From NCBI RefSeq assembly GCF_022682495.2, contig NC_071391.1, forward strand, positions 16,219,680 through 16,283,679: DNA of 64,000 nt, written 5' to 3'. Position numbers and translations under genes: made by a program. The notes under the pieces were generated by a model that saw only the letters and a program-made list of their open reading frames with translations, searched no databases and was not told the origin of the DNA. Of this stretch, positions 1 through 10,360 are shown piece by piece; positions within the stretch are counted from its first letter, which is position 1; each line of letters opens with the position of its first letter. Origin of the DNA: Desmodus rotundus. Taxonomy: Eukaryota; Chordata; Mammalia; Chiroptera; Phyllostomidae.

Positions 1-299
1 GGGATCAGAGGTCAGGGTCTACTGTTTGGTCACCATGGAATGCTCACCTGGGCAGCCCAAACATTTTCTTCTTTTGTTGTTTTTCTTAATATTTCTGCTG
101 ACTTGGAAGTTGGATGATGAAGGTGGTGCCTTAGCCTCTTATTGCCGGTTAGTGAAATCCTCTCTGGGTGACTTCAGGCAGCATAAAGATTCTTTCAAAA
201 AATTGTTGGCATTGGAAGTCACAGAAGTGCAGCATAAATCTGGAATTGGTGACACAAGTAGGGAGAAATAATGAGTCGTTTGTGTCAGAGGTGGACTGG

Positions 300-715
300 T
301 GGTTTGCAAAACCATTTTTCTTCTCCTGAGTACAGGTAGGTCACATTCCCAGCCTTCCTTGCAGTCAGGTGGGGTCATTTGGCTGAGCTCTGACCCATGG
401 AATGTGGCGGACTGTTGGCAATTCTAGGCTTGGCCCACCCCTCCTAGGAGAGATTCCCCATCCTTTGTCCCCACTCAGCAGCTGAACTGGGAGGGTTCTG
501 AGGACTCACAGAACGGTGGAGCCCCAAACCAGAAGGAGCTTGAGTCGCCCCGAATGCCCTATTTCCCCATGGCTAACCCACACTGGACAGTGTTGAGAGA
601 AATTGCCGGTGGCACTTGCGCTTCGGAGTCGTGACAGCGGGTACCCTCCTCTGACTGGCATTTAAGTGTTACAGGGGTGGTTGTTGTAAACACAGTATTT
701 CCCTGCTGAGTGGCC
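300..715 (+). mobile_element. Old MaLR-like LTR (MLT1 type)
   Basis: The order of words 'ggctgagctctgaccc', 'atggaatgtggcgg', 'ctaggcttggccca' and 'ctaacccacactgga' follows the MLT1-type ERVL-MaLR LTR in plus orientation. The 3' part near 665-700 resembles the terminal 'ggttgttgt...' segment. It is a solo, heavily diverged LTR with no internal genes. The ends and exact subfamily are uncertain. Confidence 0.5.
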
Positions 716-896
716 TCAGACACACGTGGGAATGTCTCTGTGCAAGGCGGGTGCTGGCAGACAGGGTTACAGTCAATGGGCCTTTTTATGTCCTGCAGAA
801 ACCCCCTTTTCTCCCCCAGGGGGACCGTTGTTGAAAGCAGTTTCCTTGGGCACAGGGGAACGTTCTATGGTTCTAGCAAAGGGCAAGCGAGTATCG

Positions 897-931
897 TTGT
901 GTACGTGTGTGCGCGTGTATGTGCTTGTGTG
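897..931. repeat. Imperfect GT-rich simple repeat
   Basis: Short alternating purine-pyrimidine tract (gtacgtgtgtgcgcgtgtat). No other function is visible. Confidence 0.6.
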
Positions 932-965
932 GTAAGCACTGAAACAAATCTTTCCAACCATTTTA

Positions 966-1107
966 CAACCTTAATCTTACCTTTCTTTCCCTCCTTCTCC
1001 TGCTCTCTGGTTCACCTGTTCTCCTTTTTCTTTCTTCCCCCATTTCCTTCTTTTCCCCTCCCTTCCTTTTCCTCTCTTCCCTTCCTTTCCTTCTCCTCCC
1101 TTCCTTG
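966..1107. repeat. Pyrimidine-rich CTTTCC low-complexity tract
   Basis: About 140 bp of nearly pure C/T on the plus strand, built from ccttcc/ttttcc words. A 132-codon frame that crosses it is only open because C/T codons contain no stops. Confidence 0.8.
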
Positions 1108-1109
1108 AA

Positions 1110-1640
1110 CAGTTATTGATGCTTAATCTATGCTAGGTGGGAGGATCTATCGGCCTAGGTTCTAAGTGTTTTAAGCACCAGGAGCCCTTTGTGTTCTTAC
1201 CAGTAATTATAGTACATTGGAGCCAGGAGATAACTAAGAGGCTTTTTGGCAGATAGAATCTGAGGAGAGCTTATTGGTACAATTTCCTAATCCCCGTTGC
1301 CTCAGAGAACAGGCTTTCACAAGATTATATAAGCTTTACAATGACAATAACTTCTCACTTTTTCATCACAACACCATCCCCATGTGCATCCATATGTCAG
1401 GACGTGGGTGCAGGGAATATTATTTCTATCTTGTGAGAACAGCATCGCCTCTGTTTTTTGATATCCAAAGAGGCTGGGATCAGACTCACACAGCTTTTTC
1501 ACTCCCCCCAGCCCACTATATCATAGTGAGTGTAGTTTCTATAGTTTGAAGAGATAATAAATTTCTATAAGCAATGCTGAGTACTGTATTTGTATACATT
1601 GTATAGATATTTAAAAAGTAAAGACTTGCAGCCAGGGAGC
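1110..1640. other. Unique sequence, nothing recognised
   Basis: No repeat word, splice-bounded open block or RNA-gene box that I could support. 'ctaagtgttttaagc' near 1162 may be a MIR remnant. Confidence 0.4.
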
Positions 1641-1644
1641 GACA

Positions 1645-1775
1645 AGGCCCGATGCCTTCATTTTACAAGCGAGGGTGCGGACTCTCGATAGAACGAAGAG
1701 AGGTATCACAGGTCACAGAGGGAACAAGTTGCTATTCTGGGTCTAGAACCCTGATCCTCTGAACAAGATAGTAGT
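1645..1775 (-). mobile_element. MIR fragment
   Basis: 'cattttacaagcgagg ... ggtcacagagggaacaag ... gggtctagaaccctgatcctct' is the reverse-complement MIR signature (Pol III, tRNA-derived ancient mammalian SINE). Confidence 0.65.
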
Positions 1776-2123
1776 TGCTTTGTGTAACCCCTTTATGGCC
1801 TTTCCTTATTTGTAAAACAGATACAAGACCAAGTCATTTCATTTCCCTGCTCAAAAGGCCTTTGCTTTTCCAATATGTAGAAAGTACACACAAAGACCCT
1901 GAGTAACTGCATGGAGCCGAGCTCCCCTCTGCCAGTTAGGAACATCCATTCTGAACTCATGCCTGATGAAGGAATGAACTACTTTTATGTTCAGTGTCTC
2001 AGGATCCTGTCACTGGGTGTTACCTTTAATAATAAGCTGGGCAGGCTGGATTCGTTCTACCTGACTATAGCCATTGATTCAAGGTGTGGTCACATGTTTT
2101 AAGCATGATCCATCAGAACATTC

Positions 2124-2290
2124 CACGAAACCTGATATGATGCTTTCATTTTATAAATGAGGGTGGGGAGTCATCGATGAAATGAGAGATTTTCTATTTT
2201 AATTTGAGTGGGATAATAAGTTACAGAGGTAATATAGGTTGGGGTTGCTGTGGTAATTCTTACCTCCTTCTGAAAAGAAGACTCAGAGGA
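2124..2290 (-). mobile_element. Probable MIR fragment
   Basis: 'cattttataaatgagggtgggga' context resembles the MIR core in reverse orientation, strongly decayed. Boundaries are guesses. Confidence 0.35.
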
Positions 2291-2294
2291 GAGC

Positions 2295-2765
2295 AGAGCT
2301 GAGTGACAGTGAATGTGGGCCATGGTACCATGTGAGCACCTGGAATCACCTATGTCTCTATTTCTAGACCTTGCAACTGTGTGAGTTAATTTTTTTCTGT
2401 TTACGCTAGTTTGAGTTGAGTTTCTGTCACTTGTAGCTGAAAGAGGCCTGGCCAACAAAACCAGAAGCTAAAATGAGGGTCATATATAATCGCAGTACTT
2501 TATGAAGTCTTAGAGTCCTTTGATTTTTACTCTATAAGAATTTTTATTTAATTAGATGCAATGTAAACAAGTGAGTTACTTTTCATGGGGGAATCTTGAT
2601 TTGGTGACCTCTGGGTTGAATTCATGAATACCTTACAATTTCTAAATCCTTCAAGGTCCTGCTTCCATGGTAACTTTATTTTGTGTCTTGATAGTTTGAG
2701 AGAATGAAACATTTCTATAATTCCTTAAAATGATCTGAGCCATGGGACACCCTTGCAATTTTCCT
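2295..2765. other. Unique sequence, nothing recognised
   Basis: AT-moderate unique DNA with no recognisable repeat or coding block. Confidence 0.4.
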
Positions 2766-2767
2766 AC

Positions 2768-2782
2768 AAGCTTGTCACTTTT
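2768..2782. repeat. Left target-site duplication of HAL1-like element
   Basis: 'aagcttgtcactttt' matches 'aaggttgtcgtttct' at 4721-4735 with about four differences. It directly abuts the poly(A)-side end of the minus-strand element. The decay implies an old but not ancient insertion. Confidence 0.6.
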
Positions 2783-3021
2783 TAAAATATATTTTATTGA
2801 TTATGCTATTACAGTTGTCCCATTCTTTTTTCCCCCTTTATTCCCCTCTGCCCTGCACCCCACCCCCATCAGCATTCCCCCACCTTAGTTCATGTCCGTG
2901 GGTCATACATATAAGTTCTTTGGCTTCTCCATTTCCTATAATATTCTTAACCATCCCCCCCCACCTACCATATTTTCTACCTACCATTTATGCTACTTAT
3001 TCTCTGTACCTTTTCCCCCAT

Positions 3022-4039
3022 TCACCCACCTCCCCCCACCCCCCACTGATAACCCTCCATGTGATCTCCATTTCTGTGAATCTGTTCTGTTCTAGTTGTT
3101 TGCTTACTTTGTTGTTTTTGTTTTTTAGGTTCAGTTGTTGATAGTTGTGAGTTTGTTGTTTTACTGTTCATATTTTTGATCTTCTTTTTCTTAGATAGCC
3201 TCTTTAACATTTCATATAATAATGGCTTGGTGATGATGAACTCCTTTAACTTGACATTATCTGGGAAGCACTTTATCTGCCCTTCCATTCTAAATGATAG
3301 CTTTGCTGGATAGAGCAATCTTGGATGTAGGTTCTTGCCTTTCATGACTTGGAATACTTCTTTCCAGCCCCTTCTTGTCTGCAAGGTTTCTTTTGAGAAA
3401 TCATCTGAGTGTCTTATGGGCACTCCTTTGTAGGTAACTGTGTCGTTTTCTCTTGCTGCTTTTAAGATTCTCTCCTTATCTTTAATCTTGGCTAATGTAA
3501 TTATGATGAGCCTTGCTGTGTGCTTCATAGAAGTTGTGCCTCGGGTCCAACTTCTTTGGGACTCTGTGTGCTTCCTGGATTTCCTGGAAATCTATTTCCT
3601 TTGACAGATTGGTGAAGTTTTCCTTCATTATGTTTTCAAATAAGTGTTCAATTTCTTGCCCTTCCTCTTCTCCTTCTGGTACCCCTATGATTTGGATGTT
3701 GGAATGTTTAAAGTTGTCCCGGAGGTTCCTAAGCCTCTCTTTATTTTTTTGTATTCTTGTTTCCTCATTCTGTTCTGGTTGAATGTTTATTTCTTCCTTC
3801 CGGCCCAAACTGTTGGTTTGAGTCCTGGTTTCCTTCCTGTCACTGTTGGTTCCCTGTACATTTTCCTTTATTTCACTTTGCATGGCCTTCATGTTTTCCT
3901 CTATTTTGCGATAATACTCAGCCATTTCTGTGAGCATCCTGGATACCAGTGTTTTGAACTCTGCATCTGATAGGTTGGCAATCTCTTCATCGCTTAGTTC
4001 TATTTTTGGAGCTTTGATCTGTTCTTTCATTTGGGCCAT
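3022..4039 (-). pseudogene. L1/HAL1 ORF1 (RNA-binding chaperone), frameshifted
   Basis: L1 ORF1p is a trimeric nucleic-acid chaperone that coats L1 RNA. The first frame (4039 to about 3540) starts MAQMKEQIKAP, has a heptad-like coil (about residues 28-110) and an RRM beginning with NIQIIGVPEG at about residue 114. One frameshift near 3530-3545 moves the reading into a second frame, which carries the rest of the RRM (IKDKERILKAARE) and the C-terminal domain (YPAKLSFRMEG, KLKEFIITKPLLYEML) ending about 3190. That frame stays open through to 3022 in the 3' UTR. The coil is some 40 residues shorter than in human ORF1p, where the RRM begins around residue 157. No stop codons other than the frameshift are seen, so decay is modest. 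Confidence 0.8.
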
Positions 4040-4720
4040 ATTTATTTTGTCTCAGTGTACCTGTTATATAGTAAGGGGTGGGGCCTTAGGTATTTGCCAG
4101 GGTGGGGCAGCCCATGTTGCTGCATTGTGGTGCTATATGTTGGGGAGGGGTTCAGGAGGGAACAATGCCACTTGCCCAGCTCTTGGACTGCTTTCAGTTA
4201 CTTCTGCTACCCACAATCAAATTGGGCCCTTCTGGTGCTACTTCCCAGGTGGATGGGTTTGTGTACATTCTAGGACCCTATGGGTCTCTCCAACAAACTC
4301 TCCTGTGAGGCTGGGAGTTTCTCCCACCACCACATCCCCCACAGGTTTTTGCAGCCAGAGGTTTTGAGGCTTTCTTTTCCCACTCTGGAACCCTGGGTTG
4401 CATAGTCTGTTTTACTCCCCAGTTGTCCCCCCTGGTTTATCCACATGCAAATGTGGGAATGTCCTGTCTGCTAGCCACTGCCTTGCTCGCCCTGGTCCTC
4501 CAGCTGCTACCTTACCATAAGTCCTCTCCACCCTGGCTACCCGTCTCCACCACTCTTACCAGTCTGGATGATTGTTTCTTCTTTAACTCCTTGGTTGTCG
4601 TACAGTTTGATTTTCTGGCAGCTCTGGTTGTTTTTTGTTTTTAAATTTGTTGTTTTTCTTTTGGTCGTGCGAGGAGGCACAGCCTATCTACCTACACCTC
4701 CATCTTGGCCAGAAGTCTCC
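4040..4720 (-). promoter_or_regulatory. HAL1/L1 5' UTR with internal promoter start
   Basis: Reading inward from 4720, 'ccaagatgga' sits at the extreme 5' end where primate L1 carries its YY1 site that fixes transcription start. The region is GC-richer than the flanks and ends two codons upstream of the ORF1 ATG context 'aaatatggcc'. The internal Pol II promoter role is inferred from L1 biology. Confidence 0.55.
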
Positions 4721-4735
4721 AAGGTTGTCGTTTCT
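4721..4735. repeat. Right target-site duplication of HAL1-like element
   Basis: 'aaggttgtcgtttct', partner of the copy at 2768-2782. Confidence 0.6.
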
Positions 4736-4739
4736 TTTT

Positions 4740-5185
4740 GTCAAGCCCTGGAAGCAGCAATAAAATAAACTAAGCATCAATAAACATAATTTCCCCCAAC
4801 TTACATGTCTGGTTACCAGAAGTCATTTCCCTTTGGTCTGCTGACAGGTAGCAGGCATGATTCCAGCATGGAATACACGGTAGAGTTATTGATTTTTCTG
4901 GGATAATAGTAATAGAAATATATTAAACTATCACCTTGTATTGGAACCTGCGCCTTACTCACAAAGATTACTTTCCTTTAAGAAGGACTCCTAGGCTTCT
5001 TGTGAATGTCCATGCTAATTAAAGTCAAAATCTCTTAGCTTGTGTGAAGTTTAAAATTCATAATTTGACCTGCACCTCTCTTTCCAGTCTTATTTCTGTC
5101 TGTGTTCTTTAGGTTGAATAGTGTGTGTTTCCAGAATATAGGTCTTACATTCCCACTATTTGCCTTTTCTTTATGATGTTCCTTT
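4740..5185. other. Unique sequence, nothing recognised
   Basis: No repeat or coding signal I could support. Confidence 0.4.
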
Positions 5186-5189
5186 TGCT

Positions 5190-5480
5190 GTCAATGCCCT
5201 CTTCCTGGTCTCCCTCCCTATGTCCCTAATTGCTCATCCTTCCAGACAAGCTGGAGTGCCACATTCTTCACAAGGCCTTTCCTGGTGACCTCAGTTGGAA
5301 CGGTTCCCTCCTATCTGGGAACTTGGAAGCACTTTGTATGTGCTCCTCTTTCGTCAGCCACCTCAGTCACCACAGCGGCCACACGACCTTAGCCTCCACA
5401 ACCCCCACAGTCAGCTGTCCCAGTCTAATGCTCCCTCACACAGTGACAACTGTCACCACTCTCCCTCCCTGTAATAAAGC
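5190..5480 (+). mobile_element. L2 fragment
   Basis: Pyrimidine-rich L2 body with 'cacaaggcctttcctggtgacc', 'gcactttgtatgtgctcctc'. Ancient CR1-like LINE, non-autonomous remnant. Confidence 0.55.
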
Positions 5481-5589
5481 TGTGAACGGCCAGAGCCAGA
5501 ATTCAACTCTAAGTCAGAAGTTTGAAGTTTAGAAGTTTAAAGTTTCTAAAGTTTAAACCACTCTGCTTTACTATTTTTCCCTCTGGTAT

Positions 5590-5750
5590 ATTAATTTGAT
5601 ATGATGAATATCTTATTTTCAAGACTGGATTATAAATTCTCAAAAAGCAATATCTTCATTTCATTCATCTTTATAACCTTGTAAAAGCTTAGTGGAGAAT
5701 CAAGCAAATGGTAGATGCTTAATAAAAATTTGGATGGATGAATGGAGATG
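5590..5750 (+). mobile_element. L2 3' end
   Basis: 'ggattataaattctc ... ataaccttgtaaaagc ... ggtagatgcttaataaaaattt ... gatgaatgg' follows the L2 3' terminal consensus. Confidence 0.6.
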
Positions 5751-5754
5751 TACA

Positions 5755-6230
5755 TTTCAGCGATGATATATGTTATAGAAAATGGAAATTATTTGTCATT
5801 GGTTTTAGAATACTGGAGCCAGTAGAAGAGTCTCTTTTCTAATTATATGTGATATGGACATAATAATGAAATAATCTTTAACTGGAGGTTTGAGAAGAAA
5901 ACTCGGAATTTCAGAGGGTATGAGAGGAAAGACGGTGTGACAATAATATTGGAAACAGAATTCATAGCCTGGATGTGCAGTTAATTGACTTATTTGGTGA
6001 TAATTTAAGTTAAGATATTAGAAGAGCACATGGTGATATAACAGACTGTCACATATGTATTTATCTTCAGTATAAAAATCCTTTCACGTTTTTCCCTAAA
6101 GCTGCTGAGCCAACAGATCAGTTATTCTCAACGTGATTTCCTGGCATGATGTCTGCATTGGGTAATCCTCATGTGAACAGTTTCCAGTGGGCAGACCATA
6201 AGTCCACTGTTCTGTCACTCAGCAAAATAT
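5755..6230. other. AT-rich unique sequence
   Basis: No recognisable element apart from a possible degraded MER5A-like scrap around 6110-6150. Confidence 0.35.
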
Positions 6231-6234
6231 ACCA

Positions 6235-6408
6235 GAAAAAGACTAGTCAAAGAACATGTATGAATGACCCGTGGGCATGGACAACAGTGTGGGGATGGAC
6301 TGTGGGAGCGGGGGGTGGGGGGCAGTGGGCTGGGAGGAGGAGGGCAAAGGGGCAAAAATTAAGAAAACTATAACAGAATAACAATGAAAAATTAAAAACA
6401 ATATACAT
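6235..6408 (+). mobile_element. L1/HAL1 3' end, 5'-truncated
   Basis: 'caaagaacatgtatgaatgacc', 'gggcatggac' and the G-rich block followed by 'taacagaataacaatgaaaaatt' are homologous, in the opposite orientation, to the 3' UTR of the 2783-4720 element. Only the last ~170 bp and A-rich tail remain, as in typical truncated LINE insertions. Confidence 0.7.
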
Positions 6409-6409
6409 A

Positions 6410-7185
6410 TCCTTGGGTGGTATTTAAAAAGAAAACGTGACTATTGATATATGCAAAGATAAATATATTTAAAATATGTAAACATAATGCATAAAACGAC
6501 AAGAATTTTGAGTCCTTATTTTTCTTTTTCTGTATTTTCTACGACAAATATATATTCTGCATGGTAGAAAAAAAAGTAAAATAAAATAATATGGAGAATA
6601 GTTAGAAAAAATAGAAAGCTAGCATAAGAGTGATAATATTTTAATTGTTTAATTATTAACAATTTTCTTAATATTCGGTTTTCATGAATTTTGTTCAGAT
6701 TCATGAAAAAAGCATTTGATGATTTTGACATTTCAACCATTATTGATAACAAATGGGTTGGGAATCTCTCTTCACAACAGTTGGGCCATGTGGCATGTCA
6801 GAACTTCTATAAATGCTTTAAAGCCCAAGCAGGATCCACTTTGTTCCAGGAAGATGCCTGGCAGTTGATGCTGGTGCCAGGAGTTGGGTGCATTTTCATT
6901 GGCTGAGACTAAGTCCTTTTCCCCCCCAGAAGTAGGAAACCAATCATGGGAGGGTATTATATTAGCTAAAGACCTGAAGACAAGTGAAATGTTTCATTGG
7001 GTCAACTCAGTATTACATCATCTAGCTCAGAATTTTGTCCGAATGTGGGTGTCAAGGCATGGCCAGTAAGGTTGGACTCTTTGCTCCCCACTATGAATAG
7101 CATGAAATTGATTGTAAACATTTTAAGGTCAAGGGCGGGATTTTGCAATTCTTAACTTTTACATAACTACCCAGGGTAGTTACAT
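6410..7185. other. AT-rich unique sequence
   Basis: Very AT-rich to 6700, then ordinary unique DNA. No coding or repeat assignment made. Confidence 0.4.
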
Positions 7186-7187
7186 AC

Positions 7188-7325
7188 AATGGCAGCTAAC
7201 ACTTTTTAAAATCCTACCATGTGATAAGCCCTGTATTGGGCCACGATTTTATGTAATTCTATCAGCAGCCCAATGAGGCAAGTACTTTTACCTACAAGTT
7301 GAGGGTCCACAGCAATCCCCCAAAT
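7188..7325 (-). mobile_element. MIR fragment
   Basis: 'taccatgtgataagccctgtattggg ... agcagcccaatgaggcaagta' is the reverse-complement MIR 3' half. Confidence 0.65.
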
Positions 7326-7447
7326 TCCCACATGCAGTGACTACATTGGGTCAGAGTTAGGGGATGTGGGAAGAGTACCAAGGAAGACGTCCAGCCTCTC
7401 TGAAAGTGCTAGGAGATCCCAGACACCTGTGAGAAGGTGACTCCGGC

Positions 7448-7590
7448 GTGAAGAACAGATGTAAAGTCAGACAGGCCTGGATTAGAATCACTTACTACCA
7501 TGTGATCTTTTTGAGATCATAGTCAAATATTTATTACAGTGCTCAGTGCACACTAAGCAATTAATACTAGTAATTTATTATTATAATTTA
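7448..7590 (+). mobile_element. MIR fragment
   Basis: 'agtcagacaggcctggattagaatc ... tattacagtgctcagtgc' is MIR in forward orientation with the core deleted. Confidence 0.5.
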
Positions 7591-7622
7591 TTATTATTAA
7601 TACTAGTAAATCATTATTATGA
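7556..7622. repeat. ATT-rich repeat with duplicated word
   Basis: (ATT)n tract containing 'aatactagtaa' twice, about 40 bp apart. Confidence 0.6.
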
Positions 7623-7624
7623 CC

Positions 7625-8475
7625 AACTGGAAGTGCTAGGATGAGATCTTGGTCTGTTTGGTACCAAAGTCTACATTTTTTTGTATTATACTGTGTTGAT
7701 TTCCACATATTTTTTAAATGAACATTCCCTCATTTCTTTTAATCACTTACCTTGGTTTTATTCTCTGTGTATTTATCAGCTTAACAATAACCCACAACCT
7801 TCGGACCAACTATTCTCCGTGTATTTATCAATAGCTGTAAGCCTGGTAGGAGCAGAGCCTCAACTGAGCCCTACTCCTCACTGCAGGTGGTCTCTATTTA
7901 GGTTTGTGTTGGGCGTAGTTTATTGATTCCTGTAAAGACTGCACTTTAGAAACTGGGTCCTTGGCCGTCAGTCAGGAACTCACAAGGTGTCTGTCTCCTT
8001 GCCTACCTTTCTGCCTCCATAAATGAGAGACTTGCCAGTTATCATTAAGCCATCTTAATGAGTTAGTTTGGAGGATCCATTATATACCTTGCCGCTGACT
8101 TTCACTTGGCGGTTTGCTTTTTTGTTCTGTCAGGAAATTAAAAACCCTGTGGTTATTTATCTGTGTGGGTAGTAAAACACTGGCACTCTCCCATATAATA
8201 TTTTGGATTTTTAAAAACAAACAGCAATTTGATTTATAGGCTAGAAAGACTCCTCCTTCTATTCTAGCATAAAACAAAGCTACATTGATATTGGCTGGTT
8301 TAGACTTAGATTTGGTAGCATGGAGAATAATATTCTTGAGTTATATTCTAGAGTTGAGTCTATCAAAAACATTTTTCAAATTGGGAGGAAATGGAGGACT
8401 TTTAGCTCCTGTGTTTACTTCTTGATTTTTGGTGATTGTTTGGTAGAGAGTAAGCAAGAGAGAATTTGGTATAGT
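7625..8475. other. Unique sequence
   Basis: 'gtgtatttatca' occurs twice (near 7768 and 7818), suggesting a small local duplication. No gene or named repeat identified. Confidence 0.35.
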
Positions 8476-8484
8476 ATAAAGAGG

Positions 8485-8735
8485 AGAGATTTTGGAGGAA
8501 GACAGACCTAAATTCTAATTCAGATTCTGCCACTTAGGAGCTGGGCCACCTTGAAAAAGTACAATCGCTTAACCCACGGAAACTTGAGTGTTCTCATTTG
8601 TAAATGGAAAATGAAAATAGTACTTATCTCATAGGACTAGCATAAAAATTTAGTGAGAAATTCTTGTAAAGTGCTTACATAATGCTTGGCAGAAGACAAG
8701 TGCTCAGTTAGAAGCTATTGTTGTTATTGATCAAG
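8485..8735 (+). mobile_element. MIR, near full length
   Basis: 'gattctgccacttaggagctggg ... ttctcatttgtaaatgg ... gtacttatctcatagga ... gtaaagtgcttacataatgcttgg' gives the whole MIR order on the plus strand. Confidence 0.85.
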
Positions 8736-8905
8736 GCAGTCCACTATGTAACAGTTGCAATTCAGTACCAGTAACCCTTTCAAAGTGAACAGACTCACAT
8801 TCAAGGAAGGAAGCTGGGCCTTCAAGCAAGTGCTAGATTAGCTTTGTTACAATCTATCTTCTGCCCCCTGTGTGAGCTTTTCACCTTGGGAGTGTTTCCA
8901 TAAGT

Positions 8906-8991
8906 AGTGTGACCAACTGTACTGGTTTGTAGGGACGGAGGGGTTTCCTGGAATGTGGGAATTTTTGTGCTAAAACAGGGAGAGACCTAAG
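8906..8991 (+). mobile_element. Small MITE-like element, copy 1
   Basis: 'tgaccaactgtactggtttgt ... gctaaaacagggag' is homologous to 13787-13885 (gaccaactgtctccgtttgc ... gctaaacccgggg). I do not assign a family name. Confidence 0.5.
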
Positions 8992-8994
8992 GTG

Positions 8995-10030
8995 CTCCCT
9001 CTATCACAGATTCTGTTCTCACCTTCGCTCGGTCATGTTGCTGTTTCTGTTCTCCAGTCTTTTCTCGAATCTTACCACTTCCCCTCAGACTTACACAGAA
9101 AAAGCAGGGCAACTGCCCAAGGTTTTGACTGCCTACCTTTTTCCAAAAGCTATCCACAATATTTTTGTGTATAATTATGACCAAATACATTTCAGTGTGT
9201 ATGATGTGTTTAAAATAATCGGAATTATTCTCTTTGTTGATACTCAAATAGCCCCATGATTGGCCAATTGAAGCATATTTAATTTTGGTTTGTTCAACTT
9301 TTCAACATGATCCGTGACATTGGAAACAAGAGTTTACAATGAATGACAAGACAGAAATTTTATGCTCCACGTCTAGATCCAGCCGTTTCTCCAAGGACCC
9401 CTGTTTCCTTTTAGTGGGAAATGGTCTTGGTGACGATGGTGTGGACCCTAGGGGTACTTGTTACTACTGGTTGGGTTACTGCTTTGGGGCCTTTACAGAG
9501 GCCCAGGGAATAAATGTTGTTAGTTTTTTAGAGAAAATATTTTGTAGTCTCATATTGATGTTTTTAAGTTAAATTTAGGATGGCCAGGCTTTTCTTTAAT
9601 CTCATCAATCTTACATGTGTATATTTTCATCCACAATGAAAATATTGGTTCTCAGGACAACAATGTAATAACTTGTTTACTTTATCCCACGTTACACAGA
9701 AATCAGTCTTAGAATAACAGTAACATCATTACCACCAATGATGCGATGACTCAAAATAGTTAAAATAATTTTGTGTTTTCACTATACTTCACAAGGAATG
9801 CATAGCCAAGTCATTATGATTTAAAGTCACTTCTTATTCTCTAATGGTTATAGTACTAACTGTATGTAGGCTCATTTATTTCCTCAAATTTTGAATTTTA
9901 GGAATGGCTGTTAGTTTAATTTTGTTTTACAATTATTTAAAATTTTTATACCATTCCAAAGTCTAATTTATAATACAGGATACTTTCCATGAATTCCAGC
10001 TTCAAATCTGTTTCTTTCAATCTATTCCTT
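8995..10030. other. Unique sequence, nothing recognised
   Basis: About 1 kb without a recognisable element or coding block on either strand. Confidence 0.4.
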
Positions 10031-10034
10031 CTCT

Positions 10035-10215
10035 ACTTAATAGGTTATTTTTCTTGTTGTGGTAAAATTCATATGTAAGAATGTATATATTTCAGGAGTA
10101 TAATAATTATATATTGCATATACATTATAATTTGATATTTATGTACACTACATAATGTTCACCCTGAATGTCATTACCATTCAGCACCATAGAGTTGATC
10201 CCCTTTACTATCATT
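10035..10215 (+). mobile_element. Old L1M 3' UTR fragment
   Basis: 'ttgttgtggtaaaattcatat ... ataatgttcaccctgaatgtc ... taccattcagcacca' resembles L1M 3' terminal sequence. Confidence 0.4.
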
Positions 10216-10360
10216 TTGAGAGGCATGGAGAGATAATAAATGTATGTGGCTAATTCACCATCTTTAGTTGAAAGTCCTAAAGTTCTTTGGATTTATTTTA
10301 AAAGCCACAAGGAAGACAAACCGTTGATTGATGTTTACAGGTCAAAAATCATTTTAACTT

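Larger units (their letters stand above)
2783..4720 (-). mobile_element. Half-LINE (HAL1-like) L1 derivative, full length
   Basis: Read on the minus strand, the element begins at 4720 with a canonical L1 5' end (ggccaagatggaggtgtagg, a YY1-type box), then has a ~680 bp 5' UTR and an ATG at 4039 opening ORF1. After the ORF1 C-terminal domain (about 3190) it passes straight into an L1 3' UTR with a G-rich tract, an AATAAA-type signal and an A-rich end at about 2783. The ~3.8 kb ORF2 (endonuclease/reverse transcriptase) expected in L1 is absent. With both natural ends and a flanking duplication it is not a 5'-truncated L1. Known HAL1 families have exactly this architecture and depend on L1 ORF2p in trans; a one-off internal deletion of an L1 is the alternative. 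Confidence 0.8.

Noticed and set aside
710..1108. 132-codon plus-strand frame
   Set aside because: The C-terminal half is the pyrimidine tract, where C/T codons exclude stops. No protein family resemblance.
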